A stretch of DNA of 64,000 nt from JAAYAE01 sp963678395. GTDB taxonomy: Bacteria; Bacillota; Negativicutes; Acidaminococcales; Acidaminococcaceae. The position numbers and the translations under genes were made by a program. The notes under the pieces are model-generated. The model was not told the DNA's origin. It saw only the letters and a list, made by a program, of their open reading frames with translations, and made no database searches. Position 1 is the stretch's first letter; the number at the start of each line of letters is the position of its first letter. Below are positions 26,046 to 35,143 of the stretch, one piece after another. The DNA is taken from assembly GCA_963678395.1 (NCBI GenBank), contig OY782827.1, positions 2,046,001-2,110,000 of the forward strand, in the 5' to 3' direction.

Positions 26046-26216
26046 AAAAATTTCCCCCTTAAGGAATTTTATTTTTACAATGCCAGAGGGGAAAGCAGCT
26101 TCATGTTCCACCAACTATTTGTGCGAGTTACCTTGTTTCCTCTACTCCTAGTTGAAATCCCAGTCCACATCTCTCTCTGCGGGCACTATAAAGCAATAGT
26201 GATATTTCACAGGGTT
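26046..26216 (-). promoter_or_regulatory. Long conserved 5' leader of ompM copy B
   Basis: About 165 bases from promoter to ATG with the same ordered blocks as the copy A leader, including CAAGGTAACTCGCA, CTAGGAGTAGAGG and the Shine-Dalgarno block. No open frame of note is seen in it. Confidence 0.55.
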
Positions 26217-26245
26217 ATTGTATCATTTGCCTAGCAAATTTGCAA
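26217..26245 (-). promoter_or_regulatory. Promoter of ompM copy B
   Basis: On the minus strand TTGCAA (26240-26245), 17 bases, TACAAT (26217-26222), identical in boxes and spacing to the copy A promoter. Confidence 0.75.
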
Positions 26246-26268
26246 CATTTTTTTATCAACCGCATTTA

Positions 26269-26685
26269 TTAGGACAAAGTTCCTTGAACTAGATATCTTC
26301 TTACTAAAACAGCCGCGGCCAACCCGTCCAAATTTTCCGGCGGCAGCTGCATGCCCAGAGGAAATAATTTGCGCAACCCTTTAGGCGGGTTAAGCTGCCA
26401 ATAAAGCTTACGAGCTTCCTCTGTGCTGTGAGCTTCATCAATTATTTTGATAGTAACCTGTGGCAATAGTTGCCGTAACACTTTAGCCATACCCACAGAG
26501 GTAGTACCATTACCCAGAATACAAAGTTCAATTACTTGCTGTTCTAAAAAGTCTGCCAATGCCTCCGGAAAATTTACCATAAGCAAAACTGCAGTATTTT
26601 TTATTTCTCCTTGGTCAGTTACTAAGGCCACGCCGGTTTTACTATTGCCCGGGTCTACGCCCAAAATTAAATTGTTCTTAGTCAT
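26269..26685 (-). CDS. YqgF/RuvX-like RNase H-fold protein
   Basis: 138 residues from ATG 26685. The opening LILGVDPGNSKTGVALV is the first strand-turn of the RNase H/resolvase fold with its acidic residue, followed by ELCILGNGT and IKIIDEAHSTEEARKLYW, then LDGLAAAVLVRRYL with the C-terminal acidic residue. YqgF relatives act in pre-16S rRNA processing or Holliday-junction cleavage; this is a distant member and the canonical yqgF is probably elsewhere. The start overlaps the stop of the DUF3084 gene by eight bases, so expression is coupled. It is the last gene of the outer-membrane superlocus. Confidence 0.72.
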   Translation of the reverse strand: MTKNNLILGVDPGNSKTGVALVTDQGEIKNTAVLLMVNFPEALADFLEQQVIELCILGNGTTSVGMAKVLRQLLPQVTIKIIDEAHSTEEARKLYWQLNPPKGLRKLFPLGMQLPPENLDGLAAAVLVRRYLVQGTLS

Positions 26686-27841
26686 AACTTTCCACCATAA
26701 CTTGCAACAATACAGGTCCGGAAACATCAATATCACCTTTGGCTTTTGCAATAACCTCGGCTTTGCCGCCCAGTTTGCTTATTGCCTCACTAACCGCTTC
26801 CATTTCTTTGGCATCTATAGCGCCTACCTTACCGGTTAAAGGATCCGGCACTATGCCCTTAGCTACAGCAGCCTTATTCACATCTTGCAAAAATGCTAAC
26901 AAAGCTAATTCCACTTCTTGGGAATTCGCCTTCACATTAATTTTTTGCCTTATAATCTCTTCATTATCAGTATATATTCTATTATTAGCAACCATCTCCA
27001 AACGGCTAACTGCTAACTCGTCGGCAAGAATATTGCCTGCCGCACAAACACGCACATAAATTTTCCCTTTACCTGTAGCCAACGCTTTTAAGGCATCTTT
27101 AACTGCCGTTTTGGATACCCACAGCACCTGTTTATCCTCTTTAGTTCCCAATCGTCCCAAGATCTGTCCATTAGCCAAAGCTAAAAAACTGTCCATCTGT
27201 TTTTGATTTTCCGCAGGTGGCAGCCCTGCTTTCAGCACGCCGGCATAAAGAATTTCTCCGGAGCGAAAAACTACATTGCCTTCGCGAATAGCAGTTAAGC
27301 CTTCTCGTAATTTATTGGTAGCTGTTTCCAATGAACTTACTTCCGCTTGCAGCCTGTCTCTCGCAGATTGAATTGTTGCCACTTGCTTTTCAGCCTCACT
27401 TAACTTTTCTTGTGCCGCTTGGTAGCGATTTTCCAATTCAAATACTTGTGCTTGTGCTTCAGACCGCTGGGTGTTTGCTCTGGCTAAATCCACCGAGGAT
27501 TGTTTTATTTGGTTATCTAATTCTTTAACCTTAGTTTTTTGCACAGTTAATTCTTGGGCAATATTGCCTTTATCTTGGTTTAACGTTACTATTTCCGCAC
27601 GAATTTTTTCCATACCAAAAAGCGCTGTACGCACATTGGAAGACGAAACCATCAAAAGCCCCATAGTAACAGCCGCTACCATGATGCCGGTAATAATAGT
27701 CATAAGGATAGAGGTGTAGTGAGGTCTGAGTCCAAAAATTGTTAATTTTTTTTTGCCTATTTTGCTACCTAATTTATCGCCCAAAAAAGCAATAGCACCG
27801 CCCATAATCACTAACACTAAAATTAATTTTGTCCCAAACAT
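26678..27841 (-). CDS. DUF3084 membrane protein with coiled coil
   Basis: 387 residues. Two N-terminal membrane segments (MFGTKLILVLVIMGGAIAFLGDKLG and about 42-65, SILMTIITGIMVAAVTMGLLMV) flank the short loop KIGKKKLTIFGLRPHYTS typical of DUF3084. A coiled coil follows (about 75-190), then a mixed alpha/beta C-terminal domain. The family occurs in cyanobacteria and Negativicutes; its function is not known to me. GGAGGTG precedes ATG 27841. Its place after lptFG, coupled to a YqgF-like gene, suggests an envelope role by association only. Confidence 0.82.
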   Translation of the reverse strand: MFGTKLILVLVIMGGAIAFLGDKLGSKIGKKKLTIFGLRPHYTSILMTIITGIMVAAVTMGLLMVSSSNVRTALFGMEKIRAEIVTLNQDKGNIAQELTVQKTKVKELDNQIKQSSVDLARANTQRSEAQAQVFELENRYQAAQEKLSEAEKQVATIQSARDRLQAEVSSLETATNKLREGLTAIREGNVVFRSGEILYAGVLKAGLPPAENQKQMDSFLALANGQILGRLGTKEDKQVLWVSKTAVKDALKALATGKGKIYVRVCAAGNILADELAVSRLEMVANNRIYTDNEEIIRQKINVKANSQEVELALLAFLQDVNKAAVAKGIVPDPLTGKVGAIDAKEMEAVSEAISKLGGKAEVIAKAKGDIDVSGPVLLQVMVESYD

Positions 27842-27903
27842 TCCCGCACCTCCTTTTGGATTAGCTTCTTCAGATATTTACAACTTTGTTTTCATACTCG
27901 TTA

Positions 27904-28992
27904 CTATTTATCTTTTCTCCACATAAGCCATATACCAAAAACGCCACAAAGGGCATTCGGCACCAAAGCCGCCAAGAGAGGCGGTATTGCTCCCCCATTG
28001 CCCAAGCCTGTCATAAAGGTCATCACCGAATAATACACAAAAATAATAACCACACTGATACCTAAACCCATAGATGTTCCTGACCTTTGTCCCTGCATTC
28101 CTAATGGTACACCAATAAGGGCAAAAAAGAAACTAGCCAAAGGAATAGAAAAGCGCATATACATTTCCATTACATACTTGGTAGTAGGCATATACTGTTT
28201 TTGTAGTATACCAATATATTTTTTTAATTCACCAATAGTCATTTCATCTCGGCTTTTTTGGTCTAAGGTAATCGTCTTAGGTGTATCATCAATAGGTAAC
28301 ACCTGTTCAGTAAAGGTAAGAACGCGGCTAACGCCCTCTGCCCCTGTCAAATCAGTAATACTCCCCCCCTCCATGATCCAGGTACCATTAATCCACTTGG
28401 CAGAAGGTGTTTTTTGAATTCTTACCAATTGTCCGTTTTGAAAATCTTCAATTGTGAGGTCTTTCAAAACTCCTTGCTTTTCATCAAAAGTACGAGCATA
28501 GGTAAGACGCTCAAGCTGACCATTTTTAATGCTTTTAAGTACAATATGATCTTGAGTTTTAGGTTTGGCATTATTTTTTATTTCATAATTTACAATACGA
28601 GCATACTCTGTCTTGGCTGGTGGCACTACCTTTTCTGCCCAAATAACCGAAAACATGCTAACAACAAAACCCGCTATAAGAATAGGAGCAGCTATGCGAC
28701 GAAAGCTAATACCACCTGAGCGCATTGCCGTTATCTCACTGTTACCTGAGAGCTTGTCCATAGTCAAAAGAGATGCTAACAGCATGGACATAGGAAAGGT
28801 ATAGTTAATAACTTCGGGCAGCAGGCAAAAGAATAATCTAACTAAGGACGAAGTAGACGCCCCGTATTCTGTTAAATATTGCGCCACTCTGAACAAGAAA
28901 GAACTAGCCACGAAAATCGTAGAAAACGCGGCAACGCCAAAGCAAAAAGGGCCCAACATTTGTTTAAGGATATATTTGTCTAAAATACGCAT
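27904..28992 (-). CDS. lptG: LPS-transport permease of the YjgP/YjgQ family
   Basis: 362 residues from ATG 28992 (GAGGAC upstream; longer starts lie inside lptB). It begins MRILDKYILKQMLGPFCFGV, has three N-terminal helices, a periplasmic beta-jellyroll region (about 125-255) and three C-terminal helices with the LASFFFALIGVPLGMQGQRSG motif typical of LptF/G. It extracts LPS from the inner membrane together with LptB. Only one such permease is present here, so either a partner lies elsewhere or the protein forms a homodimer. LptF versus LptG cannot be decided. Next to lptB. Confidence 0.9.
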   Translation of the reverse strand: MRILDKYILKQMLGPFCFGVAAFSTIFVASSFLFRVAQYLTEYGASTSSLVRLFFCLLPEVINYTFPMSMLLASLLTMDKLSGNSEITAMRSGGISFRRIAAPILIAGFVVSMFSVIWAEKVVPPAKTEYARIVNYEIKNNAKPKTQDHIVLKSIKNGQLERLTYARTFDEKQGVLKDLTIEDFQNGQLVRIQKTPSAKWINGTWIMEGGSITDLTGAEGVSRVLTFTEQVLPIDDTPKTITLDQKSRDEMTIGELKKYIGILQKQYMPTTKYVMEMYMRFSIPLASFFFALIGVPLGMQGQRSGTSMGLGISVVIIFVYYSVMTFMTGLGNGGAIPPLLAALVPNALCGVFGIWLMWRKDK

Positions 28993-29005
28993 TAAATTAT
29001 CGTCC

Positions 29006-29725
29006 TCACAGTTTAAATTTGTCGCCCAAATAAAACTTACGGGCCGTAGGGTCACTGGCAACCATTTCACTATTGCCTGCAACTAAAATTTCACCATTAT
29101 TTAAAATATAAGCATGGTCTACAATGCTTAAGGTTTCCCGCACATTGTGATCAGTAATGAGTACTCCTATGCCTCTTTTGGCCAAGTGTGCCACCATATC
29201 TTGAATATCAGCTACAGCTAGTGGGTCAATGCCGGCAAAAGGCTCATCTAATAAAATGAAGGCCGGATCAGTAGCTAAGGCCCTGGCTATTTCTACTCTG
29301 CGTCTTTCACCTCCGGACAAAGCTGAACCCATACTAGTTCTAATATGTTCAATATGAAATTCCGCAACCAATTCTCGCATTTTATTTAAGCGTTTTTTTT
29401 CGGAAGGCTCTACAGCTTCCAAAATGGCCAGCAAATTATCTTCCACAGTCAAGCTGCGAAAGATAGAGGCTTCCTGAGGCAAATAACCTATACCCGCTAG
29501 TGCTCTTTTGTACATGGGCATGTGCGTAATATCCTTATTGTCAACAAGTACTTGCCCCGCATCCGGTTTTTCCAATCCCACAATCATATAAAAGGTAGTG
29601 GTTTTGCCAGCGCCATTAGGGCCCAAAAGTCCTACCACACTACCTTGTTCCACTTCAATGGACACGTCATTTACAACTTTGCGCGTCCCATATTCTTTTA
29701 GCAAGTTCTTAGCTTGTATTTTCAC
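29006..29725 (-). CDS. lptB: LPS export ABC transporter ATP-binding protein
   Basis: 239 residues with Walker A GPNGAGKTTT, Q-loop YLPQEASIF (the LptB-type sequence), signature LSGGERRRVEIARAL, Walker B FILLDEPFAGIDP and switch His in LITDHNV. It powers LPS extraction by LptFG. It lies between the permease and lptA, the standard lpt order. AGGAGAAAG precedes ATG 29725. Confidence 0.97.
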   Translation of the reverse strand: MKIQAKNLLKEYGTRKVVNDVSIEVEQGSVVGLLGPNGAGKTTTFYMIVGLEKPDAGQVLVDNKDITHMPMYKRALAGIGYLPQEASIFRSLTVEDNLLAILEAVEPSEKKRLNKMRELVAEFHIEHIRTSMGSALSGGERRRVEIARALATDPAFILLDEPFAGIDPLAVADIQDMVAHLAKRGIGVLITDHNVRETLSIVDHAYILNNGEILVAGNSEMVASDPTARKFYLGDKFKL

Positions 29726-29772
29726 TGCTTTCTCCTTTATTGCACCCGTTATGGTAACCAGCTTATTATAGC

Positions 29773-30519
29773 CTAGGCTTCTATAGCGTCCTGTTTTGTC
29801 GTTTTAGGTTTTGGCAAGTACACAATATGTACATTACCATCAGCTTCAGCGATACTAGCGCCAGCTCCTCTTAACTTCAAACTTTTTCCGGAAATAGTAT
29901 TACCGTCTTGTGTGGCGGTAGCATTGCCTATAATTTCTATGGTGCCATCATCTGCATTGGTATTATAAATTGCTTGATCACCGCTAGCTGTTAAGTTTCT
30001 AGCCGTACTATCAATGCGTACATCACCTTCAGCAGTAGCAATTCCTGTCTGCATATTATAGTTTATGTACCCAGAATCCAAAGTGCTTTGACCGTCGTCC
30101 AGAGTGAGTTTTGCCCAACCACCTGCGGTTTCCATATACTGCCTTTTTTGAAAATACTCTACTTGCTCTGCCCTTAAAACTTTATCTTGTTTTTTCAAAA
30201 CTGCATTTCCTATAGCTGTAAGTTGGTCGCCTCCGGCATGAATAACCAAAGTATTGCAGGTAATTCTAGCCTCCCCTTGCACAGCAGCTACCCCACCGGT
30301 CAATTTCCCTGACTCAGTTTTAGTGTTATATTCAGCCCGTGCTGACTTGGCCGTGCCTTCATTATTTGTCATAACCACATTACCTGTGGCTACTGTCTGC
30401 CCGCTACGAAAATCATATTCAATGGTATCTCCGGCAATACTAGATCCCGCATAAGCAACTCCTGCTAACGAAACGCATAGTAAAAATCCTAAAATTGCAC
30501 TTATATTTTTTTTCTTCAT
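29773..30519 (-). CDS. lptA: Periplasmic LPS-bridge protein, LptA/OstA family
   Basis: 248 residues. Signal peptide MKKKNISAILGFLLCVSLAGVAYA, then repeated OstA-type beta strands (IEYDFRSGQTVATGNVVMTN, AEYNTKTESGKLTGGV, YINYNMQTGIATAEGDVRI, IYNTNADDGTIEIIGNATAT). The protein forms a beta-jellyroll that carries LPS across the periplasm to LptD. It is longer than E. coli LptA (185), with at least one extra set of strands, possibly for a thicker cell wall. Its ATG abuts the lptC stop. Confidence 0.88.
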   Translation of the reverse strand: MKKKNISAILGFLLCVSLAGVAYAGSSIAGDTIEYDFRSGQTVATGNVVMTNNEGTAKSARAEYNTKTESGKLTGGVAAVQGEARITCNTLVIHAGGDQLTAIGNAVLKKQDKVLRAEQVEYFQKRQYMETAGGWAKLTLDDGQSTLDSGYINYNMQTGIATAEGDVRIDSTARNLTASGDQAIYNTNADDGTIEIIGNATATQDGNTISGKSLKLRGAGASIAEADGNVHIVYLPKPKTTKQDAIEA

Positions 30520-31067
30520 TACTCTACCCCTTTCTGTACCAAGGCATCGCCTTCAAGTTTGAAATGCTCATTATTTGTATCCATGGTTGCTTTGTTAGCT
30601 GTAGCCACAATATCATCTTTAGTTAGCTTGGCGTTGCCCTCAGCTATTATTAGCTTTGTTATACCGGACCAAGTCAACTTATCTCCCACTATATCGCCAC
30701 CGCCACTAAAAACTCCCTTGGCGTTGCCTGTGAGAATAATAGTCTTAGTTTTCATGTCTACTTCTCCGGCATCAGATTTAATAGCAATATTGCTGCCGTC
30801 TTCTTGGTAAAATTTACCGGTAACTCCTTTAAGCACATTAACGTCACGGTCAGCATCATAGATTAGGGACACTATCTGCAAATCCCAAGTCTTCTTACCA
30901 TTGTTTTCTTCATGCAAAGAAGTATTTTTTAGTTCATGTGGTGCTACCTCTCGTGCTAGTTTCTCTGACGGTTTAACTCCGCCAGTCCCGGCCATAAGCC
31001 AAGCAAAAATTGCGGCCATAATAACCAAAGCACCTATAATGTAGAGTATGGTTTTTTTGTTTTTCAT
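30519..31067 (-). CDS. lptC: LptC-like membrane-anchored LPS transport protein
   Basis: 182 residues from ATG 31067 (GGAAGG upstream). One N-terminal membrane helix (TILYIIGALVIMAAIFAWLM), then a jellyroll domain with the LptC-type ATLHEENNGKKTWDLQ-like segment (LKNTSLHEENNGKKTWDLQIVSLIYD) and KSDAGEVDMKTKTIILTGNAKGV. It docks LptA onto LptBFG. The stop overlaps the lptA start codon. The longer frame to 31157 runs into lpxL and is not used. Confidence 0.85.
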   Translation of the reverse strand: MKNKKTILYIIGALVIMAAIFAWLMAGTGGVKPSEKLAREVAPHELKNTSLHEENNGKKTWDLQIVSLIYDADRDVNVLKGVTGKFYQEDGSNIAIKSDAGEVDMKTKTIILTGNAKGVFSGGGDIVGDKLTWSGITKLIIAEGNAKLTKDDIVATANKATMDTNNEHFKLEGDALVQKGVE

Positions 31068-31107
31068 ATAAAAACCTTCCTTGTCAGAGACGCAAAAACC
31101 GCGCACC

Positions 31108-32019
31108 CTATCTTTTCTCAGAGCCTGTTTCTTTTTCCACTGGTTCTTCCCCCTCATAGGGCGTGTTCCAACGATGTTGAAACCAAATCCAGTTATCAGG
31201 ATATTCTTTAATTACTTCTTCGACAATTTTTGTCATCTTTAAAGTCACTTTATAATCATCGGCTTTTCTGTCACCGGTATCTTCATAGTAAAGAGGAGCT
31301 TTTACAATAGCCAAATGACCATAGTCCCCAGGTTTACGCACAATAAAAATAGGTATTATCGGAGCCTTAAACTTTCTGGCAAAATAAGCCGGTCCGATTG
31401 GCGTAGAAGCCATTTTACCCAAAAAAGGAACAAATATTCCGTTATAACCACCATCTTGGTCTGCAATAAGCCCTAGCAAGCGGCCTTTTTTCATAGCCCT
31501 GGCACAGCCTAAAATTTCACTGGTACCACGCGAAAATATTTCTTGTCCCACGCCACGGCGCAGTTCATTCATAAAGTCGCTATATACTCTATTAGGCTGC
31601 GGTTTTTCCACCGAGCTGAGCGGAAACCCATTAAGAGCTAAAGCAGCACCCAGCCACTCCCAGTTATCCATATGGCAGGCCAATATGACCGCACCGCTGC
31701 CTTCTTTTACTGCTTCCCACAAAATATAAGGGTGGTCAAAAGTCACCAAACCTCTGATATTATCTTTGTTTAAAGCAGGCATATACATTATTTCTGAAAA
31801 TGTCATACCTAGATTAAGAAAAAGTTTATGAACATGCTTTTTTGCTTCTGCGGAACTAATCCCCAAATGTTCCTGCATAGTTTTTTCCGCACGAATGCGC
31901 TGTTTTTTGGCAATATGCCAATATATCTTGCCACACCCTTTGCCCAATCTTACCACAAATTTATAGGGCAACGCAGAAATAATATTACTAATGGTTTTGA
32001 GTACATAATAAAGCCACAT
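31108..32019 (-). CDS. lpxL: Lipid A biosynthesis acyltransferase (LpxL/HtrB family), first copy
   Basis: 303 residues, LABLAT fold. The catalytic HX4E motif is HMDNWEWLG (near residue 115); later LIADQDGGYNGIFVPFLGKMASTPIGPA and the C-terminal YPDNWIWFQHRWNTPY are typical. One N-terminal hydrophobic segment anchors it to the inner membrane. It adds a secondary acyl chain to Kdo2-lipid IVA. A second homologue lies at 43773. Its start overlaps the kdsC stop. Confidence 0.93.
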   Translation of the reverse strand: MWLYYVLKTISNIISALPYKFVVRLGKGCGKIYWHIAKKQRIRAEKTMQEHLGISSAEAKKHVHKLFLNLGMTFSEIMYMPALNKDNIRGLVTFDHPYILWEAVKEGSGAVILACHMDNWEWLGAALALNGFPLSSVEKPQPNRVYSDFMNELRRGVGQEIFSRGTSEILGCARAMKKGRLLGLIADQDGGYNGIFVPFLGKMASTPIGPAYFARKFKAPIIPIFIVRKPGDYGHLAIVKAPLYYEDTGDRKADDYKVTLKMTKIVEEVIKEYPDNWIWFQHRWNTPYEGEEPVEKETGSEKR

Positions 32020-32564
32020 TACTGTTTATCTCCCTGTCCGCTTACAGTATAGTCAGCTACTATTTTATCCCAAATTCCTCGAGAGCGCAAAATTACTTCA
32101 ATAACTTCGCGGACAGCACCGTGCCCTCCAGCGGCTTGAGTTATATAGTGTGCAGATTTTTTTACATCAATGGCCGCATTAGAAGGCGCTAAAGATACCC
32201 CTGCTATGCCCATAGCAGGTAAATCATTTAAATCATCACCCATAAAGGCTATTTGCTCTAATTGCAAGTCATTTTCTTGTGCCAATTGTTCTAAAACTAA
32301 CCTCTTATCCATAACGCTTTCGCCCACCAAAGTAATGCCCAATTCTTTTGCTCTACGTAAAAGAATCTCACTGTGTCGACCGCTAATAAGAGCTATTGCT
32401 AAATCATTACGCAGTGCCAGCGTAATTCCTAAACCATCTTGCACATCAAAGCGTTTACATAATTCGCCCTGATTGCCAATAAAAATGCCACCATCAGTCA
32501 GCACTCCATCTACATCCAAAGCCAATACTTTTATATTTTGAAAATTTGCTTTATTATCTGCCAT
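32019..32564 (-). CDS. kdsC: 3-deoxy-D-manno-octulosonate 8-phosphate phosphatase
   Basis: 181 residues, HAD C0-type without a cap domain. Motif I ALDVDGVLTDG with both Asp, motif II ALISGR, motif IV AFMGDDLNDLPAMGIAGVSLAPSNA. It removes the phosphate from Kdo-8-phosphate. Overlaps with lpxL and kdsD by one base each (ATGA-type junctions), which implies translational coupling within the Kdo cluster. Confidence 0.96.
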   Translation of the reverse strand: MADNKANFQNIKVLALDVDGVLTDGGIFIGNQGELCKRFDVQDGLGITLALRNDLAIALISGRHSEILLRRAKELGITLVGESVMDKRLVLEQLAQENDLQLEQIAFMGDDLNDLPAMGIAGVSLAPSNAAIDVKKSAHYITQAAGGHGAVREVIEVILRSRGIWDKIVADYTVSGQGDKQ

Positions 32565-33538
32565 TATACAACCCCCTGATGAACCAAATCCGTCATATGC
32601 AGCAAACCAATCACATGTCTGTCTTTATCAATAACAGGCAATACCGTAATAGGACGCGGCTTATTGCTTTCCATGATATGTAGTGCTTCTGCTGCCAATT
32701 TATCTTTGGTAATTGTTTTCGGAGACTTCGTCATAAGCTCAACCACAGGTCTTGTTAAAAATCCAAACCCTTTGCTAAGACCGCGGCGAATATCGCCATC
32801 AGTAAGTACCCCAAGCATTTTATTATCATTATCAATAACAGACACCGCACCCAAACCTTTGTCTGTAATAACAAAAAGGGCATCTTGTACGGACATTTCT
32901 CCGGTAACAAGGGGGTTTTCTTCGCCCTTATGCATAATGTTTTCCACAGTTAATAACAACTTTCTGCCCAAAGAACCTCCCGGATGGAAAACAGCGAATT
33001 GATCTGCCGTGAATTTACGAGCTGACAAAAGTTCTATAGCCAGCGCGTCACCATAAGCCAAAGCTGCCGTAGTACTAGAGGTAGGTGCCAAACCCAAAGG
33101 ACATGCTTCTTTGGCTACGCCCACATTAAGAACTATATCAGCCTGACGAGATAAAACAGAGTCAGTATTACCTACCATAGCGATTATCTTGGCTCCAATA
33201 CGGCGCAGAGAAGGGAGTATTTGTAAAACCTCTGCGGTTTCCCCACTGTTAGATAAGGCAATAACAACATCAGCGCTTGTTACCATGCCTAAATCTCCAT
33301 GCACACCTTCTGCCGGATGCAGATAAAAAGAAGGTGTCCCGGTGCTTGCCAAGGTGGCTGCAAGTTTGCGTCCAATAATACCTGATTTACCCATGCCGGT
33401 AACCACTGTACGTCCATGACACTCTAAGATCATATTAATAGCCGCGGCAAAATTTTCATCTACACGAGGTATAAGTTCTTCAATAGCCTCTGCTTCCATT
33501 TTTAAAACTTCTTTAGCTCTTTCTAGCACTAATATCAC
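32564..33538 (-). CDS. kdsD: D-arabinose-5-phosphate isomerase
   Basis: 324 residues: a SIS domain (about 35-170, VTGMGKSGIIGRKLAATLASTGTPSFYLHPAEGVHGDLGMV) and two CBS domains (about 200-324, NIMHKGEENPLV and ELMTKSPKTI). It converts ribulose-5-phosphate to arabinose-5-phosphate, the Kdo precursor. It lies between kdsA and kdsC, overlapping kdsA by four bases. Confidence 0.96.
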   Translation of the reverse strand: MILVLERAKEVLKMEAEAIEELIPRVDENFAAAINMILECHGRTVVTGMGKSGIIGRKLAATLASTGTPSFYLHPAEGVHGDLGMVTSADVVIALSNSGETAEVLQILPSLRRIGAKIIAMVGNTDSVLSRQADIVLNVGVAKEACPLGLAPTSSTTAALAYGDALAIELLSARKFTADQFAVFHPGGSLGRKLLLTVENIMHKGEENPLVTGEMSVQDALFVITDKGLGAVSVIDNDNKMLGVLTDGDIRRGLSKGFGFLTRPVVELMTKSPKTITKDKLAAEALHIMESNKPRPITVLPVIDKDRHVIGLLHMTDLVHQGVV

Positions 33539-34353
33539 CTTCTACCGATTTTATCTATAGCCAGTACATCTTTTAATAAAGCTTCCAATCTGTCCAAACG
33601 CACCATATTGGCGCCATCTGATAAGGCTAGGTCCGGATTATCATGAACTTCCAAAAACAAAGCATCTACACCTACAGCAGCAGCAGCTCTAGCCATATGT
33701 GGTACATACTGACTTTGACCACCGGAAGTCGTCCCCTGTCCTCCTGGAATTTGCACACTATGCGTAGCATCCATAACTACCGGATAGCCTAAAGCACGCA
33801 TAATAGGCAAAGAACGCATATCCGTTACTAAAGCATTATAGCCAAAACTTGAGCCACGCTCAGTAAGCATCAAATTATGATTACCTGCCTCTTCAACTTT
33901 GGTCACTACATTTTTCATATCCCAAGGCGCTAAGAATTGTCCTTTTTTTACATTAATAACTTTTCCTGTTTTTGCTGCTTGGTAAACTAGATCAGTTTGT
34001 CGACACAAGAAAGCTGGAATTTGTAAAATATCCAAAACTTCTGCCGCTTTTTCCACTTGCACCGTTTCATGAATATCACTGACAATAGGTACTCCCAAAT
34101 CTTTTTTTATTTGGGCCAAAATTCTTAGCCCTTCCTCAATTCCAGGTCCACGAAATGATTTGACAGAAGAGCGATTAGCCTTGTCATAAGAAGCTTTAAA
34201 AACATAAGGAACTCCCAATTTAGCACAAATAGCTTTAACAGCCTGTCCAATAGCTAAGCTATGTTCATAGCCTTCTAAAACACAGGGGCCGGCCATGAGC
34301 AATAAAGGCTTGCCTTGTCCCACTTCGTAATCACCGATTTTAACTATATGCAT
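33535..34353 (-). CDS. kdsA: Kdo-8-phosphate synthase
   Basis: 272 residues, DAHP-synthase-like barrel. It condenses arabinose-5-phosphate and PEP. Visible motifs: LMAGPCVLEGYEH, YVFKASYDKANRSSVKSFRGPG, IVSDIHE, QIPAFLCRQTDL, TERGSSFGYNALV, DATHSVQIPGG and FLEVHDNPDLALSDGANM. The Cys in AGPC is the metal ligand of metal-dependent family members. AAAGGAG precedes ATG 34353. Confidence 0.97.
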   Translation of the reverse strand: MHIVKIGDYEVGQGKPLLLMAGPCVLEGYEHSLAIGQAVKAICAKLGVPYVFKASYDKANRSSVKSFRGPGIEEGLRILAQIKKDLGVPIVSDIHETVQVEKAAEVLDILQIPAFLCRQTDLVYQAAKTGKVINVKKGQFLAPWDMKNVVTKVEEAGNHNLMLTERGSSFGYNALVTDMRSLPIMRALGYPVVMDATHSVQIPGGQGTTSGGQSQYVPHMARAAAAVGVDALFLEVHDNPDLALSDGANMVRLDRLEALLKDVLAIDKIGRR

Positions 34354-34411
34354 ATTTTACTCCTTTCACCATGTGCTCTAATTATTTTTTTATACAATTT
34401 TAGTAAATTAT

Positions 34412-35143
34412 CTATTTATTTTGTGCGAATAATTTATTCACTGCCTCGAAATCTTCTTTGGTATCAATACCAATACCATGAAAATCGCTATTTATAACTT
34501 TTATCTTAAACCCATTTTCTAAAACACGTAACTGTTCCAAAGATTCAATTTGCTCCAATGGCGTTGGTTCTAATACCGCATACTGCAAAAGAAAATCTCT
34601 GCGATAAGCATAAATGCCTATATGTTTATAAACCTTAAAATCAGCCGTTTTTTTACGTGGATAGGGAACAAGGCTACGAGAAAAATACAGAGCGTAATCA
34701 TTTAAATCTGTTATAACCTTTACAACGTTAGGATTATCGTATTCCTCCGGCTCCATTAAAGTTTTTAACGTAGCCATGGAAAGATTAGGGTCTTTAATAA
34801 AAGCTTCTGCCAAGGCATCAATAACCTGAGGCGTAATCATTGGTTCATCGCCCTGCACATTTACAATAACATCCACATCAGGGTAGTTCAACGCCACTTC
34901 CGCCAAACGATCAGTACCGCTTGGATGCTCAGAAGAGGTCATAACTACATTGCCACCAAAACCTTGTACCACCTCGACAACCTTTTGGTCATCTGTTGCC
35001 ACGATTACTTCTTCAGGCAATTTAGCCTGGCAAGCTTTGGTGTAAACATGTTGAATCATAGGTTTGCCCGCAATCAGAGCCAGTGGTTTACCTGGTAACC
35101 GCGTAGATGCAAAACGAGCAGGAATAACACAAATAACTTTCAT
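34412..35143 (-). CDS. kdsB: CMP-Kdo synthetase
   Basis: 243 residues, nucleotidyltransferase fold. VIPARFASTRLPGKPLALIAGKPMIQHVY at the N-terminus, EVIVATDD, MTSSEHPSGTDRLAEV, VNVQGDEPMI and HIGIYAYRRDFLL are typical. It activates Kdo for transfer by the adjacent WaaA domain. Its start overlaps the stop of the waaA-lpxK gene by one base. Confidence 0.97.
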   Translation of the reverse strand: MKVICVIPARFASTRLPGKPLALIAGKPMIQHVYTKACQAKLPEEVIVATDDQKVVEVVQGFGGNVVMTSSEHPSGTDRLAEVALNYPDVDVIVNVQGDEPMITPQVIDALAEAFIKDPNLSMATLKTLMEPEEYDNPNVVKVITDLNDYALYFSRSLVPYPRKKTADFKVYKHIGIYAYRRDFLLQYAVLEPTPLEQIESLEQLRVLENGFKIKVINSDFHGIGIDTKEDFEAVNKLFAQNK

